Shown one piece after another: positions 54,974 through 63,864 of a stretch of 64,000 bases of DNA (position 1 is the stretch's first letter; each line of letters begins with the position of its first letter). The DNA is from Streptomyces hygroscopicus (GTDB lineage Bacteria > Actinomycetota > Actinomycetes > Streptomycetales > Streptomycetaceae): assembly GCA_002021875.1 (NCBI GenBank), contig CP018627.1, positions 11,594,001 to 11,658,000 of the forward strand, read 5' to 3'. A program made the position numbers and the translations under genes. The notes under the pieces were generated by a model that searched no databases, was not told the origin of the DNA, and saw only the letters and a list, made by a program, of their open reading frames with translations.

Positions 54974-55803
54974 CTCGCTTGCTGCTCCTGCTCTGCGTCA
55001 TCTGCGGCCCGGCCGGGGCCGACGAGGGTGTGCTCGCCCAGTGGCCGTGCCAGGTCCGCGGTCAGCCGCCCGCTTCACAGCGCGTGGTAGAGCACCGGCA
55101 GCGCCGTGAGGACCTCGCCCGCCGCTGCGGCCCCGGCCATCAGCGGCCGCGGCTTGGTGAACGTCTCGAGCACCGTCTGTTCAAGGCCGCCGGCGTTGCG
55201 GTTGCGGGGATGGCGGTAGCCGGCCAGCCACCGCACATTCGCCGCCACCACCTTTTCCGGCGGCAGCAGGCGGCGGTAGGTGAACCCCACCGCCGAACAC
55301 GCCGCGGAAAGCACTGCGGCGGCCCGCTCGGCCCGCTGCCCGGCGGGCTCGTAGGCGGCGGGGCAGTCAGCGAGCAGGGCGCTCCCGTCGGCGTAGCGGG
55401 CGAACAGCTGCGGTACCCAAGGTGAGCACCCGCCCGCTGTCGGCATCCCGCCAGATCAGCCGCACCGGCCGCGCCGACAGAGGCCCACCACCTTCGGATC
55501 ACGGTCCAGCAGCATCAGCTGCACGCACATCGCCTGCGAGCCGTGCATCACATGCCGACCGGTGGTGGCCGACCACCACCAGCCCGGCCCCCACCTGCGC
55601 CCCGGCACCACCGGAAACGCCGCCACCAGCGCCAGCTCCTCGAACCGGACGGCCACAGCGGCCTCAACCCAGCGACGCTGCATGAGCGCGCCGTCCGGCG
55701 CAGCGAACTCCGCTTCCACCGCGTCCGGCTCCGGCATCCGGCAGGCACTTTCCCCGACGGCGGGTAAGGCGTCCTGGCTGCTGTCGATGATCACGTACTC
55801 CAC
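54970..55803 (-). pseudogene. tnsA: TnsA-like endonuclease subunit, catalytic residues and frame degraded
   Basis: N-terminal part: RRWVEAAVAVRFEELALVAA, WWWSATTGRHVMHGSQAMCV and LMLLDRDPKVVG. After a lost base, LSARPVRLIWRDADSGRVLT; after a gained base, VPQLFARYADGSALLADCPA and WLAGYRHPRNRNAGG; then LYHAL, an in-frame TGA (55075-55077) where Trp is expected, and SGRLTADLARPLGEHTLVG. The nuclease motif (PDF... then VDVxP in relatives) reads PQL and ADCP, so active-site acids are missing. Its end overlaps the next tnsB start (TTGA). Confidence 0.75.
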
Positions 55804-55985
55804 ACAACGTCATACCGGCCACGGCGCGCAGGCGAACCGGCCGGTAACCGCAATTGCGCTGCCGAAGATCCTGGTTGGGCCGCGCGAGGGCCAGGATGCC
55901 TCCCGGGGCGCGCTGGTGTCAGTGCACATCTCTGCCCTTTCCCGACCGGGCCGCGGGGTGCGTGGGCGCCCGGATCCCTTCGCCG

Positions 55986-56309
55986 TTATCCCAGCGACGA
56001 CAGCACCCATTCCGAGGCGTCCTCGTCCGAACCGAACCGGATCAGGGCGCCCGACGGCATCGCCGCGCCGCGCGCGAGCGTGTCGACGAAGGCATCTGCG
56101 AGCGCGTTGACCTGTTCGCGCCGAGCACCTTGGCCGTCGTCACCGTAGACACCGGAGTCGAGCCACAGGTGGTCGCGGTGTCCCGTGACCTTCAGCATGA
56201 TCTTGAACGTTTCGTAGCCGTAGGGCGGATCGCTCACGGTGATACCCACGATGGTGTCGCCGCGCACCAGGTCCTCCCCGACACGTACCCATACATCGCG
56301 TTTGGCCAC
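55986..56309 (-). CDS. Small conserved-looking protein of unknown function
   Basis: About 107 residues from GTG 56309: VAKRDVWVRVGEDLVRGDTI, VGITVSDPPYGYETFKIMLK, VTGHRDHLWLDSGVYGDDGQ, ALADAFVDTLARGAAMPSGA. Acidic, soluble, no cysteines. I do not recognise the family. Position between tnsA and tniQ suggests it belongs to the telomeric element, as cargo or accessory factor. Confidence 0.6.
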   Translation of the reverse strand: MAKRDVWVRVGEDLVRGDTIVGITVSDPPYGYETFKIMLKVTGHRDHLWLDSGVYGDDGQGARREQVNALADAFVDTLARGAAMPSGALIRFGSDEDASEWVLSSLG

Positions 56310-56459
56310 TGTTCCCACTTCCCTGCCCAGACGCATCAGCAGCCTGCGCGTAGTCGTCCCGGACCCGCATCTGGCTGAGCCGGAGTCGGTCTGCCGAGGC
56401 CGTCACCGCCGGCCTCCTTGTGACCGTCTGGGCCCGGGGCCTGGCGGCGGGGGCGGAGG

Positions 56460-56828
56460 TCAAGAGCGGCGGAAGCCGCGAGCGGGATCGCGGGCCTGTC
56501 CCGGGCGGAAGGGCACGAACCACCGCGCAGCGGCCAGGTTGGCCAGGCCGAGGGCCTGGTTGATCTCGTTGCCGCTGTCCTCGATCCCGTCCAGGGAGGC
56601 GTCGAACAGCATCAGCACTTCGTGGTCTTCGAACAGCACGATCGAGCACCAGTCCCAGTCGAAGTCGCGGCGGTCCTCACTCAGGCCTGCCACGGTCTCC
56701 GCGACCAGGCGCGGCCGGTTGCGTGTCAGGGCCTTGGCCCGGTCGATGCCCAGATGCAGGGCCATCTCCTCGCCCGTGCAGCGCGGGCGCACGGTGCCCG
56801 TCTCGGCGAGGTCGGCGGCCCGGTCGAC
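56460..56828 (-). CDS. Small acidic protein of unknown function, possibly N-terminally truncated
   Basis: The readable frame opens at AVDRAADLAETGTVRPRCTG, then EEMALHLGIDRAKALTRNRP, RRDFDWDWCSIVLFEDHEVL, MLFDASLDGIEDSGNEINQA. It is preceded in frame by a TGA with no ATG nearby; GTG 56792 is the only normal start, which would cut off residues that look like part of the protein. Function unknown. It sits downstream of the large tniQ gene on the same strand. Confidence 0.5.
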   Translation of the reverse strand, partial: VDRAADLAETGTVRPRCTGEEMALHLGIDRAKALTRNRPRLVAETVAGLSEDRRDFDWDWCSIVLFEDHEVLMLFDASLDGIEDSGNEINQALGLANLAAARWFVPFRPGQARDPARGFRRS

Positions 56829-56981
56829 TGCTCAACGTGCTCCCTCGGCGCCTGTCGTTGGCCGCTGCCTGCGGCCGCGACCGACAGCGTAGTGCCCGGA
56901 CGCCAGCGGCATTCCCCGATCGTGCAGCGGCCCGGGATACGGGGGACCGTGCGGACCCCGGCACACCGGCCGCCGGGTGTG

Positions 56982-58370
56982 TCAGCCGTCGTCCCGGCCC
57001 GAGGCCACAATCTCCGCCAGCTCCTGGGCGGGCAGGCGCGACCAGGCGGCCACATCCTCCAATGCCACCCTGGCTGCGACGGCAGCGGCGGCGGTGTGCA
57101 CGAGAGCCTGGCCGATCAGCTCGGCACTGTGGCTGAGGTTCTCCAGCAGGGTGCGAGCCACCTCGGCGGTGGTGCCGCTGTGCATACCGCGCAGCTGCAC
57201 CAGCTGCTCGCTGGCCTGGTCGACCAACTGGGTGATGTGGAAACGGTGTTCGGCGGGCACGGTGGCCCGCCACCGGGAGCCCGAGCCGCCCGACCGCTGC
57301 TCGGCCGCCATGACGCGCAGCTGACCGCCCATCGTCGGGAGCTGCTGTTCCCGCTTCAGCCGCCACGGATCGTCCCGCCACCCCGGCGGCCCGTCCCCGC
57401 GGCGAGAGCGCACGACCGCGCCCGTGAAGTCGTTCAGCGGGCTGCCGGTATCGGCCGCAAGCAGCGGCCCCAGCCAGCCGCGGCCCACCCGCTCGCCCAG
57501 CCGCCGGCAGAACGCGTCGTCGCACTCCCGCGCTCTCGGCCGCATTCCGCCGCTTGCGCGCCAGGCCACCTCGGCCATCGCCGGTTCCAGCAGCGCCCCC
57601 GCCACGGCCACCACCTCCGGGAAGATGGCCGCGTCGCGGCCCACGATCCGCCACCGCGCCAGGTCCGCACCGACGCTGCCGCCCGCCAGCTGATGCAGAC
57701 GCCATGGCCAGATCTCCTCCTGCTCCCAGTACAGGGCCTGCTCCCACCAGCGGGCCACCACCGCATGCGCCACAGCGAACACCGCTTCCGGCTCAACCCC
57801 GGACCGCACCGCACGCCGCACCGCACGCCGCGCCACACCCGGCCACCGCCGCTGCGCGGCCACCACCTCCACCACGCCGCGCACATCGAGGTGTTCCAGC
57901 GGCTGGTCGGCATCCGCGTCCAGCAGCCACCGCCCGTGCCGCACGCAGACCCGCCCCCAGCGCGGCGCATACCGCACCGCCTGCCCGGTGCGCCCTGCGG
58001 TGCACAGCCGGCAGGCGAACGCGGCCGGCCCCGCCACCGCGCCCGCTGCCCGCCACCGCACCTGCGCCACGGCGGCCTCCCGGCCGCTGCTGATCTTGGG
58101 CTCATCCACGGTGAACGTCGGCAGGGCGCGCGCCAGCACCTGCGGCTCGACCCCGCACAGCTCGGCGAGCACACGCCGCCCGGCTTCGTTGAGCACGACC
58201 TCCGCATCGGCCCGCACGCGGCCGCCGTCGTGCCGGGTGGGGGAGTTGCGGCACGTCCACAGCCGCAGCACGCCGGCGGCAGGCAGACCGTAGCGGTCCG
58301 CGACCCGGTTGATCAGTGAGGCGGTCAGCTCCCCGGCCAGTGGCACGGTCCGCAACGCCCCTGCTGCCAC
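56982..58370 (-). CDS. tniQ: TniQ-family protein downstream of tpg (long form)
   Basis: It is about 462 residues from GTG 58370. The TniQ domain starts VPLAGELTASLINRVADRYG, then FACRLCTAGRTGQAVRYAPR and VCVRHGRWLLDADAD carry the CxxC...CxxH zinc site. The C-terminal half (EEIWPWRLHQLAGGSVGADL, RMHSGTTAEVARTLLENLS-like helices) is probably for partner or DNA binding. TniQ proteins choose transposition targets. Its start is 59 bp after the tpg stop on the same strand, so it may be transcribed with tap-tpg. It is intact, unlike its tnsA/tnsB neighbours. Confidence 0.83.
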   Translation of the reverse strand: MAAGALRTVPLAGELTASLINRVADRYGLPAAGVLRLWTCRNSPTRHDGGRVRADAEVVLNEAGRRVLAELCGVEPQVLARALPTFTVDEPKISSGREAAVAQVRWRAAGAVAGPAAFACRLCTAGRTGQAVRYAPRWGRVCVRHGRWLLDADADQPLEHLDVRGVVEVVAAQRRWPGVARRAVRRAVRSGVEPEAVFAVAHAVVARWWEQALYWEQEEIWPWRLHQLAGGSVGADLARWRIVGRDAAIFPEVVAVAGALLEPAMAEVAWRASGGMRPRARECDDAFCRRLGERVGRGWLGPLLAADTGSPLNDFTGAVVRSRRGDGPPGWRDDPWRLKREQQLPTMGGQLRVMAAEQRSGGSGSRWRATVPAEHRFHITQLVDQASEQLVQLRGMHSGTTAEVARTLLENLSHSAELIGQALVHTAAAAVAARVALEDVAAWSRLPAQELAEIVASGRDDG

Positions 58371-58429
58371 AGCTCGCCCCGGCTCTCTTTCCTGTTCCTG
58401 CTTCCTGTCCTCTCCAGCGCCCTGACCGG

Positions 58430-58987
58430 TCACAGCTCGAACTGAAGGTCGACGAGGTCGGTGAGTTCGACTTCGAGGCCGTGGGCGCGGCGGCCGTTGT
58501 CGCGGAAGTAGACCTCGCCCAGGGCCTCGGCCGCGACCTGACGCAGCTCGTCCTCGTCGACCCCGGCCTCCTGGGCTGCAAGGAGGCGGGCGGCATGGCG
58601 GGGCGGCAGGGCGAGGGTGAGGTGACGCACGCGGGCCTGGTCGGTGGTGCCGGGGGCGGCGGTGTAACCGAACCTCGCCTGGACATCGATCATGATGCCG
58701 TTCGTGGTGGCCGCGGCCTCCTTCGCCCTGGCCCTGATCTGAGGCTGCCAGCGCGTGCGCACTTCGCGTTCGAGGCGCTCGGCGAGCTCCGGCCGGGGCA
58801 TTTTGATCTGGTTCTTCACATAGCGTTCGACGGTGCGCTGACTGATACCGAGCAATTCGGCGACGCGCCGGGTGCTGCGCTGGTGCTGCTTGACCAGGTA
58901 CCGCATCTGCGCCCCGGCGGACTTGGGGACGGGACGGGTGAACGCGCCCTGCACCGCCTTGTCGAGTTCTCCTGCGACCGTGACCAT
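58430..58987 (-). CDS. tpg: Telomere terminal protein Tpg
   Basis: A 185-residue protein, the usual Tpg length. It covalently caps the 5' ends of linear Streptomyces replicons and primes end patching. Landmarks: KAVQGAFTRPVPKSAGAQMR, HTH region RRVAELLGISQRTVERYVKN, PELAERLEREVRTRWQPQIR, and FGYTAAPGTTDQARVRHLTL. ATG 58985-58987 lies 14 bp after the tap stop, so the two form the classic tap-tpg operon. It looks complete and functional. Confidence 0.95.
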   Translation of the reverse strand: MVTVAGELDKAVQGAFTRPVPKSAGAQMRYLVKQHQRSTRRVAELLGISQRTVERYVKNQIKMPRPELAERLEREVRTRWQPQIRARAKEAAATTNGIMIDVQARFGYTAAPGTTDQARVRHLTLALPPRHAARLLAAQEAGVDEDELRQVAAEALGEVYFRDNGRRAHGLEVELTDLVDLQFEL

Positions 58988-59001
58988 CGACCCGTGTCCT
59001 C

Positions 59002-61245
59002 TTATTCCCCGGTGTCCTTGGTGGTGACCTCGCCGGTCTTGATGTAGCGGGCGAGGTTGGCGACCTTGCCGTCGGCGCCGAGCTGCTCGAGCACGTCCGC
59101 ACCCCACAGCACGCTCTGGGTGCCCTCGTGCTTGACCATCCCCGGCGACACTCCAAGCCGGAAGCTGCCCGGCACGGTCTTGCCGTCGGCGCCGTAGGGC
59201 AGGACATCCAGCGGGCTGGGGCCGTCGGCGGCGTACACGGCGCAGTCCGAGAGGACCGCGACCGGGTAGCGGCCGGTGGCCGCCGCCAGGTTGAGCATCT
59301 TGCGGTGCATGTTGATCCGGGCCCGGGAGATGACGGCGGCGCGGATGTCCGGGCGCCACGTCGGGCGGGCGAGGGCCGGCCAGGCCTGCCCTGGCTTCCA
59401 GCCGCCGCCGCGGGCCTTCTCCTGCAGCTTGCCGATGCCGCCCTTGACGGTCATCTTGACGGCGTCCACCACGATTCCCAGCTCCGGGTCACGCTGCTTG
59501 TAGCCGTCCATCGCTTCCAGGAACTGGTGCGGGGCCAGCTTCTCGCCCACGCCGAGGTCCGCCATGGTGGGGACGTAGGCGTTGCGCAGCCGCTTGTACC
59601 AGCCGTCCAGGAAGCGGCCGCCTTCCGGGCGCACCCAGGCCTGGAGCGGGGTGACGTCGTAGCCGAGCTCGACGGCGTACGCGACCGTGGGGGTGGCGTA
59701 CCAGGCTGGACCGGTCGGGCGTTCGCCGGTCGGTGTGAACGGGCTGGGCAGCAGGTCGCCGTTGAGCTGGCGCCACTGCCTGCCGACCTTCACCCGGGAC
59801 AGGTCGACGTGGGAGAGGTCGACCAGCCAGGAACCGGGCACCGCTGGGTCGAAGTCCGGGCTGGCGGTGTGTACGGGTGGCGATGCCAGGCCGACGACGG
59901 CGCCGTTGGCGGCGGCACCGAAGGCCAGGTTCACGTCGATGCCGACCAGGTAGCGCAGCATGCACTCGGCATCGGTCAGGTCCCGTGCCCAGTCGTATGC
60001 TTCCTCGAACAGTCTCTCGTCGGGGCCGCGCACGTGGAACCGGGGCAGGTCGGCGAGAACCGGGTGTCCGTCGGTCGCCTCGCACGGCGCCGGGTTCATC
60101 GCCTCCGTCCCCAGCGAGCCGGGCCGGTGCTCGGAATGCCGGCGGCCGTCCTCGTCCGCCTCGCTCGCGCGGGTCGGCGGGTTGAGCGCGGTCATCAGCT
60201 CCAGCCCCGTGACGGCCGTGGAGCCGACCGGCGTCATCACCCGCATCGCGTACACGCCCAGCACCCGGGCCAGCTCCGCGGGCTCGAGCTGGGCTGCGTG
60301 GCCCCAGGCGCGGTCGTCCAGGGCGTGCCAGGAAGGGATGCACAGCTGCACGCACTGCCGACGGCCGCCCTGGGCAGGGCGGTAGATCCGCGCCCACGGC
60401 CCCAGCCCTCGCTTGGTCAGCTGCCAGTCGGCGCGCTGGAGCTGCTTGATGACCTTGTGCCCCTCCGGGAGCCGCCCGGCGAGCCGCTCGGACTCCGACA
60501 GTGCGGCGGGCAGGCTGTAGCGCTCGCACGCCGCCTTGGTGAGCACCAGCAGCGGGTCGGCGTCCTTTCCCGAGCCGTGCAGCTTCTCCGCCCCCAGCCG
60601 TGCCTCGGCCAGCGTCCACTCCACCAGCGCGGGCAGGGACTTGGCGGGCACGTCTAGGATCAGGCCGCCGATGCCGTAGCCGGTCACCTGCCGGTCGGCG
60701 TCGGCGTCGAGGACGAGCAGCGGACCGTGCGCATGCGGGCCGCCGGGCGCTGGCGAGCGGATCTGAGCGGTCTTCGGCGCGCCCGGGCGGCGTGATCCTT
60801 GCGGCGGCCGGACGGCCCGCGCTGGACGCGGCGCGGCGGCCGGTGCGTGAGCGGCTGCGGGCACAGCGGATGGGGCGGTGCCGGGCGTGGGTACGGCCGC
60901 GGCCTCCACAGCCCCGGCCGCGGGCCTGGTCTGCGCCGTGGGCGCCGGGCCGCTGTATGTCTTCGGTGCCGGGGTGTCTTCGTGTGGGGCGGCAGTGTTC
61001 TCGGCGGTGGGGTAGAGCTGTGCGAGCTGCCGCAGCAGGCGCGCGTACGGCTCCCGCTGCGGCGGCCGCGGTTCGGTCTTGCCCGACTCCCAGCCGCTGA
61101 CCGTCGCCCGTCGCACGTCCAGGGCGGCGGCCACCTCGTCCAGGGTGAGCGCGTGGGCCTGGCGCAGGCGCTTGCGCTCCGCCGGCGGCGGCAGCGGGGA
61201 CCGGGACGCGACCAGCGCGTCGACTGGGTCGAACAACTCGGACAT
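59002..61245 (-). CDS. tap: Telomere-associated protein Tap
   Basis: A 747-residue protein that binds the telomeric 3' overhang and recruits Tpg. N-terminal XRE-type HTH: HALTLDEVAAALDVRRATVS, GWESGKTEPRPPQREPYARL. An Ala/Pro linker (about residues 95-165) leads to the large C-terminal domain with LLVLDADADRQVTGYGIGGL, TYAWARDL-like YDWARDLTDAECMLRYLVGI and TGPAWYATPTVAYAVELGYD. Its length matches Tap of other linear replicons and no lesion is visible. It is divergent from the helicase gene, sharing a 182-bp promoter region with repeats. Confidence 0.95.
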   Translation of the reverse strand: MSELFDPVDALVASRSPLPPPAERKRLRQAHALTLDEVAAALDVRRATVSGWESGKTEPRPPQREPYARLLRQLAQLYPTAENTAAPHEDTPAPKTYSGPAPTAQTRPAAGAVEAAAVPTPGTAPSAVPAAAHAPAAAPRPARAVRPPQGSRRPGAPKTAQIRSPAPGGPHAHGPLLVLDADADRQVTGYGIGGLILDVPAKSLPALVEWTLAEARLGAEKLHGSGKDADPLLVLTKAACERYSLPAALSESERLAGRLPEGHKVIKQLQRADWQLTKRGLGPWARIYRPAQGGRRQCVQLCIPSWHALDDRAWGHAAQLEPAELARVLGVYAMRVMTPVGSTAVTGLELMTALNPPTRASEADEDGRRHSEHRPGSLGTEAMNPAPCEATDGHPVLADLPRFHVRGPDERLFEEAYDWARDLTDAECMLRYLVGIDVNLAFGAAANGAVVGLASPPVHTASPDFDPAVPGSWLVDLSHVDLSRVKVGRQWRQLNGDLLPSPFTPTGERPTGPAWYATPTVAYAVELGYDVTPLQAWVRPEGGRFLDGWYKRLRNAYVPTMADLGVGEKLAPHQFLEAMDGYKQRDPELGIVVDAVKMTVKGGIGKLQEKARGGGWKPGQAWPALARPTWRPDIRAAVISRARINMHRKMLNLAAATGRYPVAVLSDCAVYAADGPSPLDVLPYGADGKTVPGSFRLGVSPGMVKHEGTQSVLWGADVLEQLGADGKVANLARYIKTGEVTTKDTGE

Positions 61246-61263
61246 GGAACACCTCCACTCCCA

Positions 61264-61341
61264 CCCTACCCCATGAACCGTACATTCTCCGTACGGATCG
61301 CGTTTGTTGCGCGTACGGATCGCGTACGTTGATGGTAGGGT
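61264..61341. promoter_or_regulatory. Repeat cluster in the tap/helicase divergent promoter
   Basis: The 14-bp word cgtacggatcgcgt occurs at 61290-61303 and 61312-61325, with start points exactly 22 bp apart (two helical turns). A further cgtac lies near 61279. An outer inverted pair ccctacc / ggtaggg encloses them. The words contain the palindrome CGTACG. This looks like a cooperative binding site, perhaps for the HTH of Tap or a plasmid replication factor. Confidence 0.6.
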
Positions 61342-61427
61342 GCTCGGTTGAAGGTGTTCTCTTCAGCGGCCTCGCCGCCCTTCCGGCCCGGCCGCCGCCC
61401 GCTTCGGATCGATCGAGGAAGAGCTTC

Positions 61428-63864
61428 ATGACTGTGGTCGAACTGCCGCGGCCCGGCCATCCCGATAAGGCGCGGCTCTTCCCCGACCAGGCCGAGGCCG
61501 TCAAGCGGCTGGTACGGCACCTGCGCCGCGCCGGGACGCGGGGACTGTTCGTGTCGGCGACGGGGACCGGCAAGACACTGGTGTCGATCCGGGTGGCGGA
61601 CGAACTCGGCGCGAGACTGGTGCTGTTCGTGGTGCCCACCCTGGACCTGGCGGCGCAGACGGCACTGGCCTGGCGCCGGGACGGACACCGTGAGCACATG
61701 GTGATCGTCTCCTCCCTGGATGCCAGCGGCCGGGACGACCTGGTCGCGGCACACGTCATGTCGACCACTGACCCGCACGCACTGGGCGGGCTGATGTCGG
61801 TGGTGGGGGAGGGCGAGGACCAGATTCCGGCGCTGACGGTGATCTGCACCTACGACTCCCTGAACAAGATCGAACAAACCCAGAGCACGAAGTACGCGGT
61901 GCCGCCGTTCGACCTCGCGGTCATGGACGAGTCGCACCGGATCGCAGGCCGCCCCGACAAGAAGTGGGCCATCGTCAACGACGCGAAGCGCATGCACGCG
62001 GACCGCCGCCTCTACATGACCGCCACCCCCCCGCATTTTCGGCGCCCCCGAGCTGGCCGAGTCCGCCGACACCACCCGCCCGCGCCGCCGCCACCGCGGC
62101 GGCGCGGAGGTGGACGCGTTCGCCAACTCCATGGACAACGAGGCCGTGTACGGCAAGAAGGTCTTCGAGTACCCGCTCGCGCAGGCAGTCGCTGACGGCC
62201 GGGCTGCGGACTACCGCATCGTGATCCCCACCCTCACCGACGCCGACCTGCGCCGCCGCCTGAACCTGCCCGCTCCCGGCACAACCCGGCCCGGCGAGGG
62301 CACCGGCGAGGATCAGGACAGCGCGCTGCGCACCACCGCCCTGCACCTCGCAGTCCTGCGCGCCATGACCGAACACCGTCTGAAGAAGGTGCTGGTCTAC
62401 TTCAACCTCGTCTCCGACGCCCGACGCTTCGCCCGCGAACTCCCTCACACCTTGCGCCAACTGGCCCGGACCGACCCCGGCCTGTGTCCGGATATCACCC
62501 CCGAGCTGTTCTTCGCCCACGGCGAGCACACCCCCGCCCAGCGCGCCGACACCTTCGCCGCCTTCGCCGCCGCCGACTGCGCGATCCTCGCCAACTCCCG
62601 CCTCATCGCCGAAGGCGTCGACATCCCCAGCGTGGACGCCATCGTCTTCGCCGACCCCACCCGCAGCGTCATCCGCTGCGTCCAGGCCCTCGGCCGCGCC
62701 CTGCGCCTGGACGTCTCCGGCAAGACCGCCAGCCTCATCGTCCCCGTCTACGTCCCGCCCGGCGCCGACGCCAAGAACATCCTCGGCACCGCCTACGAAC
62801 CCGTCTGGGCGATCGCCTGCGCACTGGCCAGCCATGACCACCGCATCCTGGAGCGCCTCCCCGACAAGGCCAACCGCCTCCCACGCGAGACCAGCGACGT
62901 CATCGAACGCCGCTGGCACTTCGACTTCACTGTCCACCCCGAGCGCATCGCACAAGCGATGGACCTGGCCTCCTTCGACCCCCGCGACCCGGCCATCTCC
63001 CGCTCCCGCCGCCTCGGGCTAGCCGCCGCCCAGGCATACCACGACGAATATGGTCACCTCGACGTCCCCGCCGACCACGTGGACCCCACCGGCTACGCGC
63101 TGGGCACCTTCATCACCACCATGCGCGACGCCCGAAGGGCCGGCCGCCTGGAAGCCGACTGGATCGCCGAACTCGACGCGCTCGGCATGATCTGGGACAA
63201 GCACGACGCCGCCTGGCGCTCCCGCCTCACCGCCGCAGCCGACTACCACCGTACGCACGGCCACCTCGCCGCCCCCGCCACCACTCCCGTCGGCGCGTGG
63301 CTGGCCGAGCAGCGCCACCTCGCGGCCAAGAACCAGCTCGACCAGGCCCGCGCCGACGCCCTGACCGCCCTCGCACCCGACTGGCGCCTGCCCCACGGCG
63401 CCGACTGGCACCGCAAATACCACCTGCTGCGCACCCACCTCACCTCCGGCGCCGACCTCGCCACCCTCACCCGCGACACCCAGCTCGCCGGCGTGAAGAT
63501 CGGCTCCTGGCTGCACCGACAACTGGCCACCTGGCCTACCCTCCACCCCGGCCAGCAGCACCTGCTGACCGCCCTCGGCCTGACCCCCGACACCAACCCA
63601 CTCGCCCCCGCCCGCCGCACCCGCCGCACCTTCACACAGACCGTCCAGCTCCTGGAACTCTTTCTCCACCGCGAAGGCCGCGCCCCTGCCGCCCGCGAGA
63701 CGATCCGAGTCGACGGCGACACCGTCAGGATCGGCGCCTGGCTCGCCAAGGCCCGCACCAAGCACCGCGCCGGACAGCTCCCCGAAATCCACGCACGTCT
63801 GGTCGCCGCGCTCTTCGACGGCGACTGGACCAGTGAGGACGCCACCCCGGCCGTCCTGGTGTGA
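61428..63864 (+). CDS. SF2 helicase with helicase-associated repeats, one-base frameshift
   Basis: About 812 residues if corrected. DEAD-like ATPase: VSATGTGKTLVSIRVADELG (Walker A), LAVMDESHRIAG (DESH), MTATP. After the shift: LIAEGVDIPSVDAIVF and VQALGRALRLD (motif VI). The C-terminal half has helicase-associated (HA) repeats (AAAQAYHDEYGHLDVPADHV, AAADYHRTHGHLAAPATTPV). At 62026-62032 a run of seven C replaces the six needed for TATPRIFGAPELAES, shifting the frame. HA-domain helicases are frequent near ends of Streptomyces linear replicons. It is divergent from tap. Confidence 0.85.

Noticed and set aside
59128..60657. 509-codon plus-strand open frame
   Set aside because: Antisense of tap.
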